From assembly GCF_020005365.1 (NCBI RefSeq), contig NZ_JACNML010000007.1, positions 62,001 to 126,000 on the forward strand: DNA of 64,000 nucleotides, given 5' to 3'. This stretch comes from Kangiella shandongensis (GTDB lineage Bacteria > Pseudomonadota > Gammaproteobacteria > Enterobacterales > Kangiellaceae). Positions 44,063 through 52,790 of this stretch are shown here, one piece after another. The notes beneath the pieces were generated by a model. That model saw nothing but the letters and a program-made list of their open reading frames with translations, was not told the origin of the DNA and did no database searches. Within the stretch, counting starts at the first letter, position 1. Every line of letters starts with the position of its first letter. Both the position numbers and the translations under genes were made by a program.

Positions 44063-45189
44063 GCTTTATCATTAACCCATTCGCCGGGATCGGTGGCAAA
44101 GTTGGCCTTAAGGGCAGCGACGGCGAAGCTATTCGGACCGAGGCTTTTGCCCGTGGTGCAAAACCGCAGGCTGTAGAAAGAGCCCGCGTGGCGTTAGAGT
44201 CACTGCTGGACTATCAGGACAAATTAGAGGTGTTAACCGCATCGGGTGACATGGGAGAAAACCTGTTGCAGGATATGGGTTTCAATTATCAGGTGGTACA
44301 CGACAGCCGTGAACCGTCGACTTTTGAGGATACTATCGAAGCAGCCAAAACCATGGCCGGCCTTGACGGCAGTCATCACCGAGTCGAAGTTCTGCTATTT
44401 GCCGGCGGTGATGGCACTGCACGTAATGTTTATGAGGCGGTGGATGAAGCGGTTCCTGTTCTTGGCATCCCGGCCGGCGTTAAAATCCATTCGGGAGTTT
44501 ACGCCGTAACCCCACATGCTGCTGGATTAGTGATTGAAAAGATGCTCAATCAGAAGCTGGTCAGTTTGTTGGAAACCTCGGTGATGGACATCGATGAAGA
44601 GGCTTTTCGCCAGGGAGTCGTGCGAGCGAAGCAGTATGGTGAGATGCAGGTACCCGCAGAGCACCGCTATATACAGGCAACAAAGTCCGGCGGGCGCGAG
44701 GTAGAAGAGCTTGTTTTGCAGGATATTGCGGACTTTATTATCGACAATATGGAGGATGAGCGATATTACCTGGTGGGTTCTGGCTCGACCTGTGCTGTCG
44801 TGATGGATGCGCTGGGCCTGGAGAATACACTGTTAGGAATTGATTGTGTTCACCAGGGCAAACTTATTGCCAGTGACATGACCGAGGCGGACATCTTGCA
44901 GCTACTAAAAGACCATCCAAAACAGGTCAAAGTGGTGATCACGGTCATCGGCGGCCAGGGACATATCATTGGTCGCGGTAATCAGCAGCTAAGCTCTGCA
45001 GTATTGTCGCAGTTGAATAAGGATGACATTAGCATAATAGCCACCAAAACCAAGCTGAAAGAACTGGAAGGGCGTCCCTTAATTGTGGATAGTGATGAGC
45101 CTGATATTAACCAGCGTTTTGCTGGTGTGACTAAGGTGATCACCGGTTATGAGGACTTTGTTTTGTATCCAGTTGGAATTGAGACATAG
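44050..45189 (+). CDS. ATP-NAD kinase-like protein
   Basis: A 379-residue protein. The ATG at 44050 is chosen because FTLGFIINPFAGIGGKVGLK is the usual start of this family. The kinase motif FAGGDGTARNVYEAV near residue 117 holds the GGDGT signature shared with NAD and diacylglycerol kinases, followed by GIPAGVKIHSGVYA. The C-terminal half has LVGSGSTCAVVMDALG and VVITVIGGQGHIIGRGNQQLS. It belongs to a group distinct from NadK with uncertain substrate. It overlaps epmC by 13 bases. Confidence 0.88.
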   Translation: MFTLGFIINPFAGIGGKVGLKGSDGEAIRTEAFARGAKPQAVERARVALESLLDYQDKLEVLTASGDMGENLLQDMGFNYQVVHDSREPSTFEDTIEAAKTMAGLDGSHHRVEVLLFAGGDGTARNVYEAVDEAVPVLGIPAGVKIHSGVYAVTPHAAGLVIEKMLNQKLVSLLETSVMDIDEEAFRQGVVRAKQYGEMQVPAEHRYIQATKSGGREVEELVLQDIADFIIDNMEDERYYLVGSGSTCAVVMDALGLENTLLGIDCVHQGKLIASDMTEADILQLLKDHPKQVKVVITVIGGQGHIIGRGNQQLSSAVLSQLNKDDISIIATKTKLKELEGRPLIVDSDEPDINQRFAGVTKVITGYEDFVLYPVGIET

Positions 45190-45403
45190 CTCACTGTTAC
45201 TCTTTTCGCTCTGTCCGTTGTAAGAGATCTCGCACAAAGCCATAAGCATACGCTGAAAAGGCTATCCGACTTAATCTTATATTTTTAATGCATCTTTACA
45301 ACCTATTGATAAATAATAAATTTTTGTTTTTGTTATGTCGGCGTCATCAATTTGTAATCATTTTCCTGATTGCCAGAAACGTTCTTTTTGCTAAAGTAGC
45401 TTC
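45190..45403. other. AT-rich intergenic region with a candidate promoter
   Basis: No coding potential is seen. At the right end TTGCCA (about 45370-45375), a 16-base spacer and TAAAGT form a plausible sigma-70 promoter that would start RNA near 45404. Confidence 0.4.
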
Positions 45404-45555
45404 CGTGTTCAGGGAGAACGCGCTATCTACAAATCGAATTATGGAATAATAATAAAGGACGTCAATAAACGGAATTATTATCCAAGGTAGGGTATGGACA
45501 ACAGTGGGACGGACTCATCCTATGTTATAAAGCGGCTTAGGCCGCTTTTATTTTG
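45404..45555 (+). ncRNA. Candidate GGA-rich small RNA (CsrB/RsmY-like)
   Basis: There is no ORF. Seven GGA triplets lie within about 100 bases (45413, 45443, 45457, 45471, 45496, 45507, 45511). A hairpin at 45442-45484 has an 11-bp AT-rich stem with one bulge (TGGAATAATAAT with ATTATTATCCA), and its 20-base loop exposes two of the GGA triplets. A perfect terminator follows. A promoter-like pair precedes it. GacA/UvrY in the same window is the usual activator of such RNAs. CsrA binding is inference. Confidence 0.45.
45529..45554 (+). terminator. Intrinsic terminator of the candidate small RNA
   Basis: AAAGCGGC and GCCGCTTT form a perfect 8-bp stem with loop TTAG, followed by TATTTT. No protein gene ends within 300 bases upstream, so it terminates something non-coding. 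Confidence 0.85.
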
Positions 45556-45641
45556 CCTGTTATTTATATCTCTTGAGTATTCATCAAGTTATCGCGAAAA
45601 CTTAATTTCTTTTTTTAGGCAAACTTGTGTAGACTCGAGAA

Positions 45642-45653
45642 TGTAAGCTTACA
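45642..45653. promoter_or_regulatory. 12-bp palindrome before the KefF-like gene
   Basis: TGTAAGCTTACA is a perfect palindrome 37 bases before the ATG, itself bracketed by AACTTGT (45622-45628) and ACAAGTT (45651-45657). It is a candidate operator. The arms equal those of GacA upstream sites, but the six-base spacer of those sites is absent. Confidence 0.35.
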
Positions 45654-45689
45654 AGTTATATTCTTTGTTTACTGTTGCCAGAGGGGAAG

Positions 45690-46277
45690 ATGAGCAGTCG
45701 AGTCTTATTAAACTTGGTTCACCCAGTTTTAGAGAAGTCGTGGGCCAATCAGGCCATGCTGGAAGCGGTAAAAGACTTGGATTTCGTTAAAGTAAATGAC
45801 TTGTATGAAGAGTATCCTGACTTTTTTATTGATGTTCGGCGCGAGCAACGCTTATTACTGGAACACTCTCTGATTATCTTTCAACACCCATTTTACTGGT
45901 ATAGCTCGCCATCCTTGATGAAAGAATGGCAGGACCAGGTATTGGCTGAAGGCTTTGCTTACGGTGAAGGAGGCTATCAGCTGGCTGATCGGTACTGGCT
46001 CAATGCTGTTACCGCCGGAGCCTCAGAAGATAGCTATGCATCCCATGGGTTTAACAAGTTTTCCACTGAAGAACTGTTACGACCATTTGAACAGACCGCT
46101 AACTTTTGCGGAATGACGTTCGTTAAGCCTTTTATTATGTACCAGTCTGAAACCATCGGTCACAGTGCAGTGGAAAAGGAAGCGCAACGATACCGTCAGT
46201 ATATTGAGTCTCTGGTCCACAGGCTGGATATCGCGAAGGCCGCCAGCGGTGGGGCTGAACCGGTAGAGGAGGCTTGA
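45690..46277 (+). CDS. kefF: KefF/KefG-like NAD(P)H oxidoreductase, antiporter ancillary subunit
   Basis: A 195-residue flavodoxin-fold quinone reductase. The ATG at 45690 is preferred (GAGG five bases upstream) over an in-frame TTG at 45675. Family landmarks are VLLNLVHPVLEKSWAN, IDVRREQRLLLEHSLIIFQHP, PFYWYSSPSLMKEWQDQVL (near residue 75) and FAYGEGG. The adjacent gene encodes a KefB/KefC antiporter starting two bases after this stop, so it is the cytoplasmic activator subunit. The KefF versus KefG label is uncertain. Confidence 0.92.
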   Translation: MSSRVLLNLVHPVLEKSWANQAMLEAVKDLDFVKVNDLYEEYPDFFIDVRREQRLLLEHSLIIFQHPFYWYSSPSLMKEWQDQVLAEGFAYGEGGYQLADRYWLNAVTAGASEDSYASHGFNKFSTEELLRPFEQTANFCGMTFVKPFIMYQSETIGHSAVEKEAQRYRQYIESLVHRLDIAKAASGGAEPVEEA

Positions 46278-46278
46278 A

Positions 46279-48192
46279 ATGGAAGAAGCAAGTTTACTTC
46301 ATCAAGCCTTTGTCTTTTTGTTTGCCGCTGTTGTTGGTGTGCCCATTGCGAAGCATCTGGGGTTAGGCTCGGTCTTAGGCTATTTAATTGCAGGTATTCT
46401 CATTGGTCCCTTTGTTTTGGGGCTGGTCGGTCAGGATGTTAACGACATTATGCACTTCGCCGAGTTCGGTGTGGTGGTGATGCTATTTTTAATTGGTTTA
46501 GAGTTGCAGCCTAAAAAACTGTGGAAATTACGGATGCCCATCTTGGGCCTGGGTGGCCTACAGGTTGTGTTGTCGACCATTTTGATCACAGCTGTTGCGT
46601 TATTGTTTGATCTGCGCTGGCAAATGGCTTTAGCCATTGGTTTAATTCTCGCCCTTTCTTCAACTGCGATTGTTTTACAAACTCTGTCGGAAAAGGACTT
46701 GTTACGCACTGATGCTGGTAAGTCGGCCTTTTCTGTTCTGTTGTTTCAAGATATCGCGGTCATTCCAATGCTAACATTGATGCCTTTGTTGGCAACGTTG
46801 CCAGTTGAAACGACTAAGTCGATTGGACATACAGAACTTGAGGCCTGGCAGCAGGCTGCACTGGTTTTCGTGGTAATTAGTGGCATCATTATTAGTGGTC
46901 GTTACCTGATTCGGCCTTTATTTAACTGGATTGCTCGTACGGGATTAAGAGAGATCTTTATCGCTACCTCCTTACTGTTGGTCATCAGTATTACCATTGC
47001 CATGGAGATGGTTGGCCTGTCTCCGGCTTTAGGTGCTTTTTTGGCGGGCGTGGTGCTAGCAGAGAGTGAGTACCGACATGAACTTGAAGTCGGCCTAGTA
47101 ACTTTCAAGAGTTTGTTGCTGGGGCTGTTCTTTATCACTGTGGGCGCCAGTATAAATCTTGAAGTTTTAATGCAGTCGCCCGGTTTGATTGCTTTACTGC
47201 TCGTACTCTTGATCCTGATTAAAATCAGTGTCCTGATGTTATTAGCCAAGCAGTTTAAGATGTCGCTGATTGAAAACATGCTGTTTTCTTTTGCCTTGGC
47301 GCAGGGCGGTGAATTTGCTTTCGTGCTCTTTACCTTTGCTTCCTTAAATGGCGTACTCAGTAATGACATTATTTCTCTGTTAACGGTAGTCGTTGCGCTG
47401 TCGATGGCACTTACGCCGTTGCTGCTGATTGTATGTGAAAAGCTGATTATTCCACGACTATCATACGGCAAAGAACAGCGGGAGTTCGATCAGGTGGATG
47501 ACGGTGAAACTCCAGTCATCGTCGCCGGTTACGGACGTTTTGGTCAGATCGTATCCAGAATACTGCGTTCCCAGGGGTTTAACACCACACTGTTGGAGTA
47601 TGATGCTGTTCAGATCGATTTGGTGAAACGGTTCGGAACCAAAGCCTATTATGGTGATGTTACGAATGAGGAAGTCCTGCGAGTGGCTGGTGCTGATAGC
47701 GCAAAGATGATGGTTATCGCCGTTGGTAATCAGGAAAAAACGCTTAAAGTTATCGAACTGTGCCGTAAGCACTTTCCTCATTTGAAGATATTTTCTCGCG
47801 CCAAAGGTCGCCGTGAGGCCTTTGAGCAAAGGAAAGCTGGTGCAGACTTTGTGATGCGAGAAACCCTGGGCTCGGCGGTCATTTTAGGTCGAGAAGCCTT
47901 GATCGCGCTGGGCTATAGGAAGTATCAGGCGCACCGTACGGCGAAAGCTTTCTATCATTACGACTCGCAACACCTGGAAGAACTGGCGGACTTGTGGGGG
48001 GATGATAAGCAGTATGTGATTGAAGCTGCTGAACGGGCGGAAATGCTGGAAGCCGTATTGAAAGCCGATCTGGAAGACCGTCAGGCGATGGGACGCTCGT
48101 GGAATACGCCGGTTTCGCCGGAAAGCTCAGACACCGAGTCACAACAGTCAGGTTCCGGCAAGGAGCCTCAAGCAGAATCAAAAGAGTCCTAG
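46279..48192 (+). CDS. kefB: Glutathione-regulated potassium-efflux antiporter KefB/KefC
   Basis: A 637-residue inner-membrane protein. A 12-helix CPA2 transport domain (LGLGSVLGYLIAGILIGPF near the start, FGVVVMLFLIGLELQPKKLW, and SVLLFQDIAVIPML with the exchanger aspartate) is followed by a RCK/TrkA-N domain (PVIVAGYGRFGQIVSRILRS near residue 412, with the Rossmann GxGxxG pattern). A low-complexity Ser/Gln/Glu tail of about 30 residues ends it. It releases K+ in exchange for H+ under electrophile stress, gated by glutathione adducts. It is paired with the KefF-like gene. Confidence 0.95.
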   Translation: MEEASLLHQAFVFLFAAVVGVPIAKHLGLGSVLGYLIAGILIGPFVLGLVGQDVNDIMHFAEFGVVVMLFLIGLELQPKKLWKLRMPILGLGGLQVVLSTILITAVALLFDLRWQMALAIGLILALSSTAIVLQTLSEKDLLRTDAGKSAFSVLLFQDIAVIPMLTLMPLLATLPVETTKSIGHTELEAWQQAALVFVVISGIIISGRYLIRPLFNWIARTGLREIFIATSLLLVISITIAMEMVGLSPALGAFLAGVVLAESEYRHELEVGLVTFKSLLLGLFFITVGASINLEVLMQSPGLIALLLVLLILIKISVLMLLAKQFKMSLIENMLFSFALAQGGEFAFVLFTFASLNGVLSNDIISLLTVVVALSMALTPLLLIVCEKLIIPRLSYGKEQREFDQVDDGETPVIVAGYGRFGQIVSRILRSQGFNTTLLEYDAVQIDLVKRFGTKAYYGDVTNEEVLRVAGADSAKMMVIAVGNQEKTLKVIELCRKHFPHLKIFSRAKGRREAFEQRKAGADFVMRETLGSAVILGREALIALGYRKYQAHRTAKAFYHYDSQHLEELADLWGDDKQYVIEAAERAEMLEAVLKADLEDRQAMGRSWNTPVSPESSDTESQQSGSGKEPQAESKES

Positions 48193-48198
48193 AGAGCC

Positions 48199-48909
48199 GT
48201 GACACTGCCTGATATTGGATATATAGAGTTACTCATTACTTGCCTGCCAGTGGCACTGGTGGCGATTATTTTTCACCTATGGAAAACCAACAGTCTGGAA
48301 TTGATCTTTGCTACCCTGCGCATGCTCGGCCAGCTTATAGCCATTGGGTTTGTTCTGGTTTACTTGTTTCAGGAAACGTCGACTTGGTTAGGGCTTCTGG
48401 TGATGACGATTATGTTGTTAGCCGCTGGCTGGATTGCGATGCGGCCTTTGGCCGATAAAAGTCTGGTTCATATCGGACAATTATCTTTAGCACTGCTAAT
48501 TGGCTGTGGTTTTATGTTGGCTTTAGTCATCCTGTTCGTGCTGGATCTAAGTCCCTGGTATCAGCCACGTTACGTTATTCCGCTGGCCGGTATGCTATTG
48601 GCTAATACCATGAACAGTCTGAGCTTATCAGGGGAGCGTTTTGAGACTGAGGTTAAAGCAGGACACAGCGCGGAAATGGCTCGTAATAAAGCATTTCATA
48701 CTGCCATGATCCCACAGGTTAATGGGCTGTTGGCAGTTGGTCTGGTGGCCTTGCCAGGCATGATGACAGGACAGATCCTGTCAGGAGTGAGCCCGTTAAT
48801 AGCGGTGCGTTACCAGATTGTAATCATGGTTGCTATTCTGTGTTCATCGGCTTTTTCAACGGCCTGGTACGTCTTTCGACGTTATAAACAGTCGCACTCA
48901 GATTCGTAA
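48199..48909 (+). CDS. fetB: UPF0014/FetB-like ABC permease
   Basis: A 236-residue inner-membrane protein with about seven helices. The family signature is in YVIPLAGMLLANTMNSLSLSGERF and ALPGMMTGQILSGVSPL near residues 125-200. In E. coli FetB pairs with the ATPase FetA for iron export. No FetA gene is adjacent; the only neighbours are the Kef pair upstream and convergent mnmC. The start is a GTG with GAGAG upstream. The 3' end overlaps mnmC by 12 bases. Iron as substrate is inference. Confidence 0.9.
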   Translation: MTLPDIGYIELLITCLPVALVAIIFHLWKTNSLELIFATLRMLGQLIAIGFVLVYLFQETSTWLGLLVMTIMLLAAGWIAMRPLADKSLVHIGQLSLALLIGCGFMLALVILFVLDLSPWYQPRYVIPLAGMLLANTMNSLSLSGERFETEVKAGHSAEMARNKAFHTAMIPQVNGLLAVGLVALPGMMTGQILSGVSPLIAVRYQIVIMVAILCSSAFSTAWYVFRRYKQSHSDS

Positions 48910-50781
48910 CGGTGATATACGACTGAGCAATGTCTTCGGTAATGGCGAGGCATGGCCTAGCATCGCGGCAGTAACCACCTTGCCACAGAGCAGGGAAAAG
49001 CATAAGCCGCGTGCGCCAAAGCCATAATTAAGCCACAGGGTTTGCTCGTTGGTGTGAGCAAAATAACCACAAAAAGGGAAACGGTCGTAACTGGTCGCCC
49101 GGATCCCCGGATGCTCTCCAACTATGTGCTTTTCTTTGATATTAAGCCCAAAGCGGCGATTGACCTTCTCAATGTTGTGTAATGAACTGGCACGTTGGAC
49201 TGTATCGTCAACGCTGCTTTCAAAAGTGGCGCCAACCACAAGCTGATTATTGAAGTGCGTTAAGTGCCCGTCATGATTAACGGGAGTCTTATGCCCAAGG
49301 GTCGTTTTAAGGGTTGTCAGTTGGCCGCGCATCGGTGCAGTGTGCGGCAGTTTTAAGCCCCAGTCAGGCAGTTGGTAGCCGCCACATAGAACCACATGCT
49401 CAAAGTCTTTCAGCTCCTTCAGATCGTTAATTGCGGTATTCAGATGGATGTTTTGCTGGGGGACGTCGGCAATAAGGCTACGGCAAAACTCGGGACCATT
49501 CACCTGTATGGCCGGTATTTTTAAGCTTCGCTTAGCCGTATCATTGACTGCAATATCTTCAAACTGGAAAAAGGACGCGTCCCAACTCTGAGTTGCATAA
49601 ACCGTCTGATATTGCTCAAGATGATGCTGTGAGTACTTTGTATTGCTGAGTTGGTGTGCAAAAGTGTTTTTAGCAAGCTGAGGGTGCATACGCACAAATG
49701 CTTGCAGCCACTCAAAGCTTAAAAACGTCAGCTGACTGTAGGCATTATGATCGATGGACATGGCTGGCGAAGCAACTAGCGATGGCATATTGGATGCGCC
49801 AGCACAGATCGAAGATGACTGTTCAAACAGATGAACCTCAACACCTTGTTGATGCAGTTGGTATGCTGTGGCACAGCCCGCGAGACCTGCTCCTATCACT
49901 GCCACTTTATGTGGTTTCGTACGGGGCTGGATAAAATCATCGGCCAGAGTGGGTTTTGGCTGAGACAGCTCTTTATCGCTAAACATTGCCGTCAGCATTT
50001 CGCGTTTGCGTCCAAATCCTGGGCGTTTCTCAATCTGAAAACCGTAATGAGGCAGTTGCTTGCGGATGGCGGCAGCTACGGTAAAGGTCGCTAACGTAGT
50101 TCCCGATGCGCTATACAGTGCCATAAAGTGAAGTAAGTTCTTGGCCCACATGTCAGGGTTTTTACTCGGTGCGAAGCCGTCCATAAACCAGGCATCAAAG
50201 GCAAAACCGTTGGGCAGCGCAATTTCCCTTAGCGCTTTGCTCAATGGATAGAGCAGTAGGTGCAACGTGATATTGGGGGCAACCGCAATGGAGTGAACAC
50301 CTGGCATTGCATCAGGGTACTGCTCCAACAGCGAATGGCTGAGCTCTGACTCGACGCCCAGTAGCTGGTAGATATTTTTCAGGTCGTCAGGGCTAATTGG
50401 GAACTGTTCCACAGACCAGAAATGAAGTTCGGCCTGTGATTTTTTTTGCTGAGTTTGCTGCCATAGCTTGGCTGTCAGTAGAAAGTTAAGGCCGGTACCA
50501 AAGCCGGTTTCGAAGATATGAAAAGGTCCGGGCTGTTCGTTTTTATGAATTGCTGTAAAGCGTTCTTCCAGATCGTTGCCTTGCAGAAAGACATAATCAC
50601 TTTCTGCAACACCGTCTTCAGGGTTGAAATAAATATCGTCAAAGACTGCAGAGTAGGGCGCCAGTTGGTTATTGGTTTCACCTAACTGGCTCCTGTCGGC
50701 CTTAAGCCATTGATGCTTTTCTGGATCATGTTGTCGCCATTCAATAATGGCAGGCTTAACGCCAAGAAAAGCATTGTGCAT
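48898..50781 (-). CDS. mnmC: Bifunctional tRNA mnm5s2U34 biosynthesis protein MnmC
   Basis: A 627-residue fusion enzyme finishing the mnm5U modification of wobble uridine. The N-terminal methyltransferase has PYSAVFDDIYFNPEDGVAES near residue 45 and the SAM motif FETGFGTGLNFLLTAKLW near 90. The C-terminal FAD oxidoreductase begins at KVAVIGAGLAGCATAYQLHQQ near 290 (shown up to the GxGxxG), and ends with NYGFGARGLCFSLLCG. Order and length match E. coli MnmC. It lies 6 bases downstream of folE on the same strand. Confidence 0.96.
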   Translation of the reverse strand: MHNAFLGVKPAIIEWRQHDPEKHQWLKADRSQLGETNNQLAPYSAVFDDIYFNPEDGVAESDYVFLQGNDLEERFTAIHKNEQPGPFHIFETGFGTGLNFLLTAKLWQQTQQKKSQAELHFWSVEQFPISPDDLKNIYQLLGVESELSHSLLEQYPDAMPGVHSIAVAPNITLHLLLYPLSKALREIALPNGFAFDAWFMDGFAPSKNPDMWAKNLLHFMALYSASGTTLATFTVAAAIRKQLPHYGFQIEKRPGFGRKREMLTAMFSDKELSQPKPTLADDFIQPRTKPHKVAVIGAGLAGCATAYQLHQQGVEVHLFEQSSSICAGASNMPSLVASPAMSIDHNAYSQLTFLSFEWLQAFVRMHPQLAKNTFAHQLSNTKYSQHHLEQYQTVYATQSWDASFFQFEDIAVNDTAKRSLKIPAIQVNGPEFCRSLIADVPQQNIHLNTAINDLKELKDFEHVVLCGGYQLPDWGLKLPHTAPMRGQLTTLKTTLGHKTPVNHDGHLTHFNNQLVVGATFESSVDDTVQRASSLHNIEKVNRRFGLNIKEKHIVGEHPGIRATSYDRFPFCGYFAHTNEQTLWLNYGFGARGLCFSLLCGKVVTAAMLGHASPLPKTLLSRISPLRI

Positions 50782-50787
50782 GGTAGA

Positions 50788-51342
50788 TTATTTCTCGATT
50801 AACGATAAGAATTCATTACGAGTATTTTGTGACGAACGGAACTGGCCAAGCATGGTTGAACTTTGCATGATGGAGTTTTGCTTTTCGACACCACGCATCA
50901 TCATGCACATATGTTGCGCCTCAATAATAACACCAACGCCGGCGGCCCCCGTAACGTCCAGAATCGCTTCGGCAATTTGTTTGGTCAGATTTTCCTGGAT
51001 TTGTAAACGGCGAGCAAACATATCGACGATACGCGCAATCTTGGATAGGCCGATGACTTTACCGGTTGGCAGATAACCAACATGGGCTTTGCCGATAAAT
51101 GGCAACATGTGATGCTCACACATTGAATAAAGCTCAATATCTTTGACGATAACCATCGAGTCGTTATCTGAGTCAAAAATAGCACCATTAACCACTGCAT
51201 TCAGGTCCTGTTCGTAGCCCTGAGTTAAGAATTGCATCGCTTTAGCGGCACGGGTTGGAGTATCGAGAATACCATTACGCGAAATATCTTCGCCGATCTC
51301 TACCAATACTTCTTTATATAAATTCGCTAATTTGTCGGACAT
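50788..51342 (-). CDS. folE: GTP cyclohydrolase I FolE
   Basis: A 184-residue enzyme making dihydroneopterin triphosphate, first step of folate synthesis. The ATG at 51342 is chosen because [18 protein letters not shown] is the usual start and length fits; a frame-open extension reaches 51402. Zinc and active-site residues are visible in [21 protein letters not shown] (near residue 90, abbreviated here to CEHHMLPF) and in [11 protein letters not shown] near 160 with the third zinc ligand cysteine. It precedes mnmC by six bases. Confidence 0.95.
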   Translation of the reverse strand: MSDKLANLYKEVLVEIGEDISRNGILDTPTRAAKAMQFLTQGYEQDLNAVVNGAIFDSDNDSMVIVKDIELYSMCEHHMLPFIGKAHVGYLPTGKVIGLSKIARIVDMFARRLQIQENLTKQIAEAILDVTGAAGVGVIIEAQHMCMMMRGVEKQNSIMQSSTMLGQFRSSQNTRNEFLSLIEK

Positions 51343-51427
51343 CTTGCCATTTCCAGTTTCAATTTCAGTCGTAATTCTAATGGATATCGTTACAATACCC
51401 AAATAATTATGACAAATGTGTTAGAGC

Positions 51428-52492
51428 ATGTGGAATATTGTTGCTGATGAAAATATGCCTTTGGTGGAGGAGCTGTTTACCGATATTGCCGGTAAATCTG
51501 GGGGTATCAAACGTTTAGCAGGACGGCAGATATCAAGAAACGACTTAAATGATACCGATATTCTGTTGGTACGCTCCATTACTCAGGTTAATCAGGAATT
51601 ATTGGAGGACACGCCCATTCGCTTCGTCGGTACCGCCACAATCGGTGTTGACCATATCGATTTAAACTACTTATCACAGCAAGACATTGAGTTTTCCAGT
51701 GCGCCGGGCAGTAACGCTCAGGGCGTAGCGGAATACGTATTAACCAGTATCGCTTACTGGGCTGAGCAACGACAGGTTGACTTAAGCTCCGTAACAATAG
51801 GGATCATTGGCGCAGGTAATGTCGGTAGCCGTGTGGCCAAGGTGTTAGAGCGATTAGGTATTCGCTATTTACTGAACGACCCGCCGTTAGAGGCCGCTGG
51901 CGATAGCAGAAACTTCGTGTCACTCGAGGATATTGGGCAGTGTGACGTTGTGACATGCCACGTACCTTTGGAGAAGAGTGGTCAGTATCCGACGCATCAT
52001 TTAGTTGACTCAGAGTTTTTACGAGCAATGCCCGACGCGGGCCTATTAATCAATACATCGCGTGGCCCGGTACTCGATAATCGAGCTGCATTTGAAGTAA
52101 AACAATCCGGAAAACGCATCGATTATATCCTGGACGTGTGGGAAGGTGAGCCCGATGTTTATGTGCCGCTAATGGAGCAGGCCATGATAGCCACGCCGCA
52201 TATCGCCGGCTATTCGCAGGAAGGTAAAATTCGCGGTACCTATCAGCTGTATCAAGCATTTAATCAGTGGCAGGGAGCAGAGGACAGTATTAAGCTTGAG
52301 GAGCTGTTGCCTGAAGCGCCCAAGTGGCAATGGAGCGGCTCTTTAGACGCCTTATACCAGAGTCTAAAACCCTATTATGATCTGAAAGCCGATGACCAGC
52401 GCATGCGAGAAGTGCAGTCAGATATAAACAATCAATTTGATGGGTTGCGTAAAAATTACCCGCAACGTTTAGAATTTTTGGACAATTTATAA
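51428..52492 (+). CDS. pdxB: Erythronate-4-phosphate dehydrogenase PdxB
   Basis: A 354-residue D-isomer hydroxyacid dehydrogenase of the pyridoxal phosphate pathway. FVGTATIGVDHIDL near residue 70 and SAPGSNAQGVAEYVL near 98 give the substrate side; the NAD motif is IGIIGAGNVGSRVAKVLERL near 125. Catalytic residues are in NTSRGPVLDNRAAF (Arg) and TPHIAGYSQEGK (His). The C-terminal dimerisation domain of PdxB (about 80 extra residues) is present. There is no strong ribosome binding site. Confidence 0.95.
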   Translation: MWNIVADENMPLVEELFTDIAGKSGGIKRLAGRQISRNDLNDTDILLVRSITQVNQELLEDTPIRFVGTATIGVDHIDLNYLSQQDIEFSSAPGSNAQGVAEYVLTSIAYWAEQRQVDLSSVTIGIIGAGNVGSRVAKVLERLGIRYLLNDPPLEAAGDSRNFVSLEDIGQCDVVTCHVPLEKSGQYPTHHLVDSEFLRAMPDAGLLINTSRGPVLDNRAAFEVKQSGKRIDYILDVWEGEPDVYVPLMEQAMIATPHIAGYSQEGKIRGTYQLYQAFNQWQGAEDSIKLEELLPEAPKWQWSGSLDALYQSLKPYYDLKADDQRMREVQSDINNQFDGLRKNYPQRLEFLDNL

Positions 52493-52495
52493 TTT

Positions 52496-52732
52496 ATGAA
52501 TCCGATTAAATATATTTTAAAAGCTAAAATTCAACGAGGTTGGAAAATTGTTATTTTAAGTTTTCTTCTAGCCGCCTTTATTGGTCTACCGCTAATGTTT
52601 CTAGCCTCCTTTGTACCATCGGGCTTTTTGCAAACAAGTCTGGGTTTAGTTTCTATTTTTGTTGTTGTGGCTGGGTTGGTGAGTATGATTGGTGGGTTTT
52701 TTATTGTGTTGTATGATTTGTATAAGAGTTAG
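52496..52732 (+). CDS. Small two-helix membrane protein (hypothetical)
   Basis: A 78-residue ORF starting three bases after pdxB. Two hydrophobic helices (ILSFLLAAFIGLPLMFLASF and LGLVSIFVVVAGLVSMIGG) follow a basic N-terminus (KYILKAKIQRGWK), giving an N-in topology. No ribosome binding site is seen but translational coupling to pdxB is possible. No family recognised. Confidence 0.6.
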   Translation: MNPIKYILKAKIQRGWKIVILSFLLAAFIGLPLMFLASFVPSGFLQTSLGLVSIFVVVAGLVSMIGGFFIVLYDLYKS

Positions 52733-52790
52733 TTCTAGCTGTTATTTATGCTTGGTTTTTAATATTTAGTTTTTGCTAAAGTAGTTTGAT

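Noticed and set aside
46902-47471. 189-residue minus-strand ORF opposite kefB
   Set aside because: It is antisense to a conserved transport domain; its composition mirrors the hydrophobic helices of KefB.
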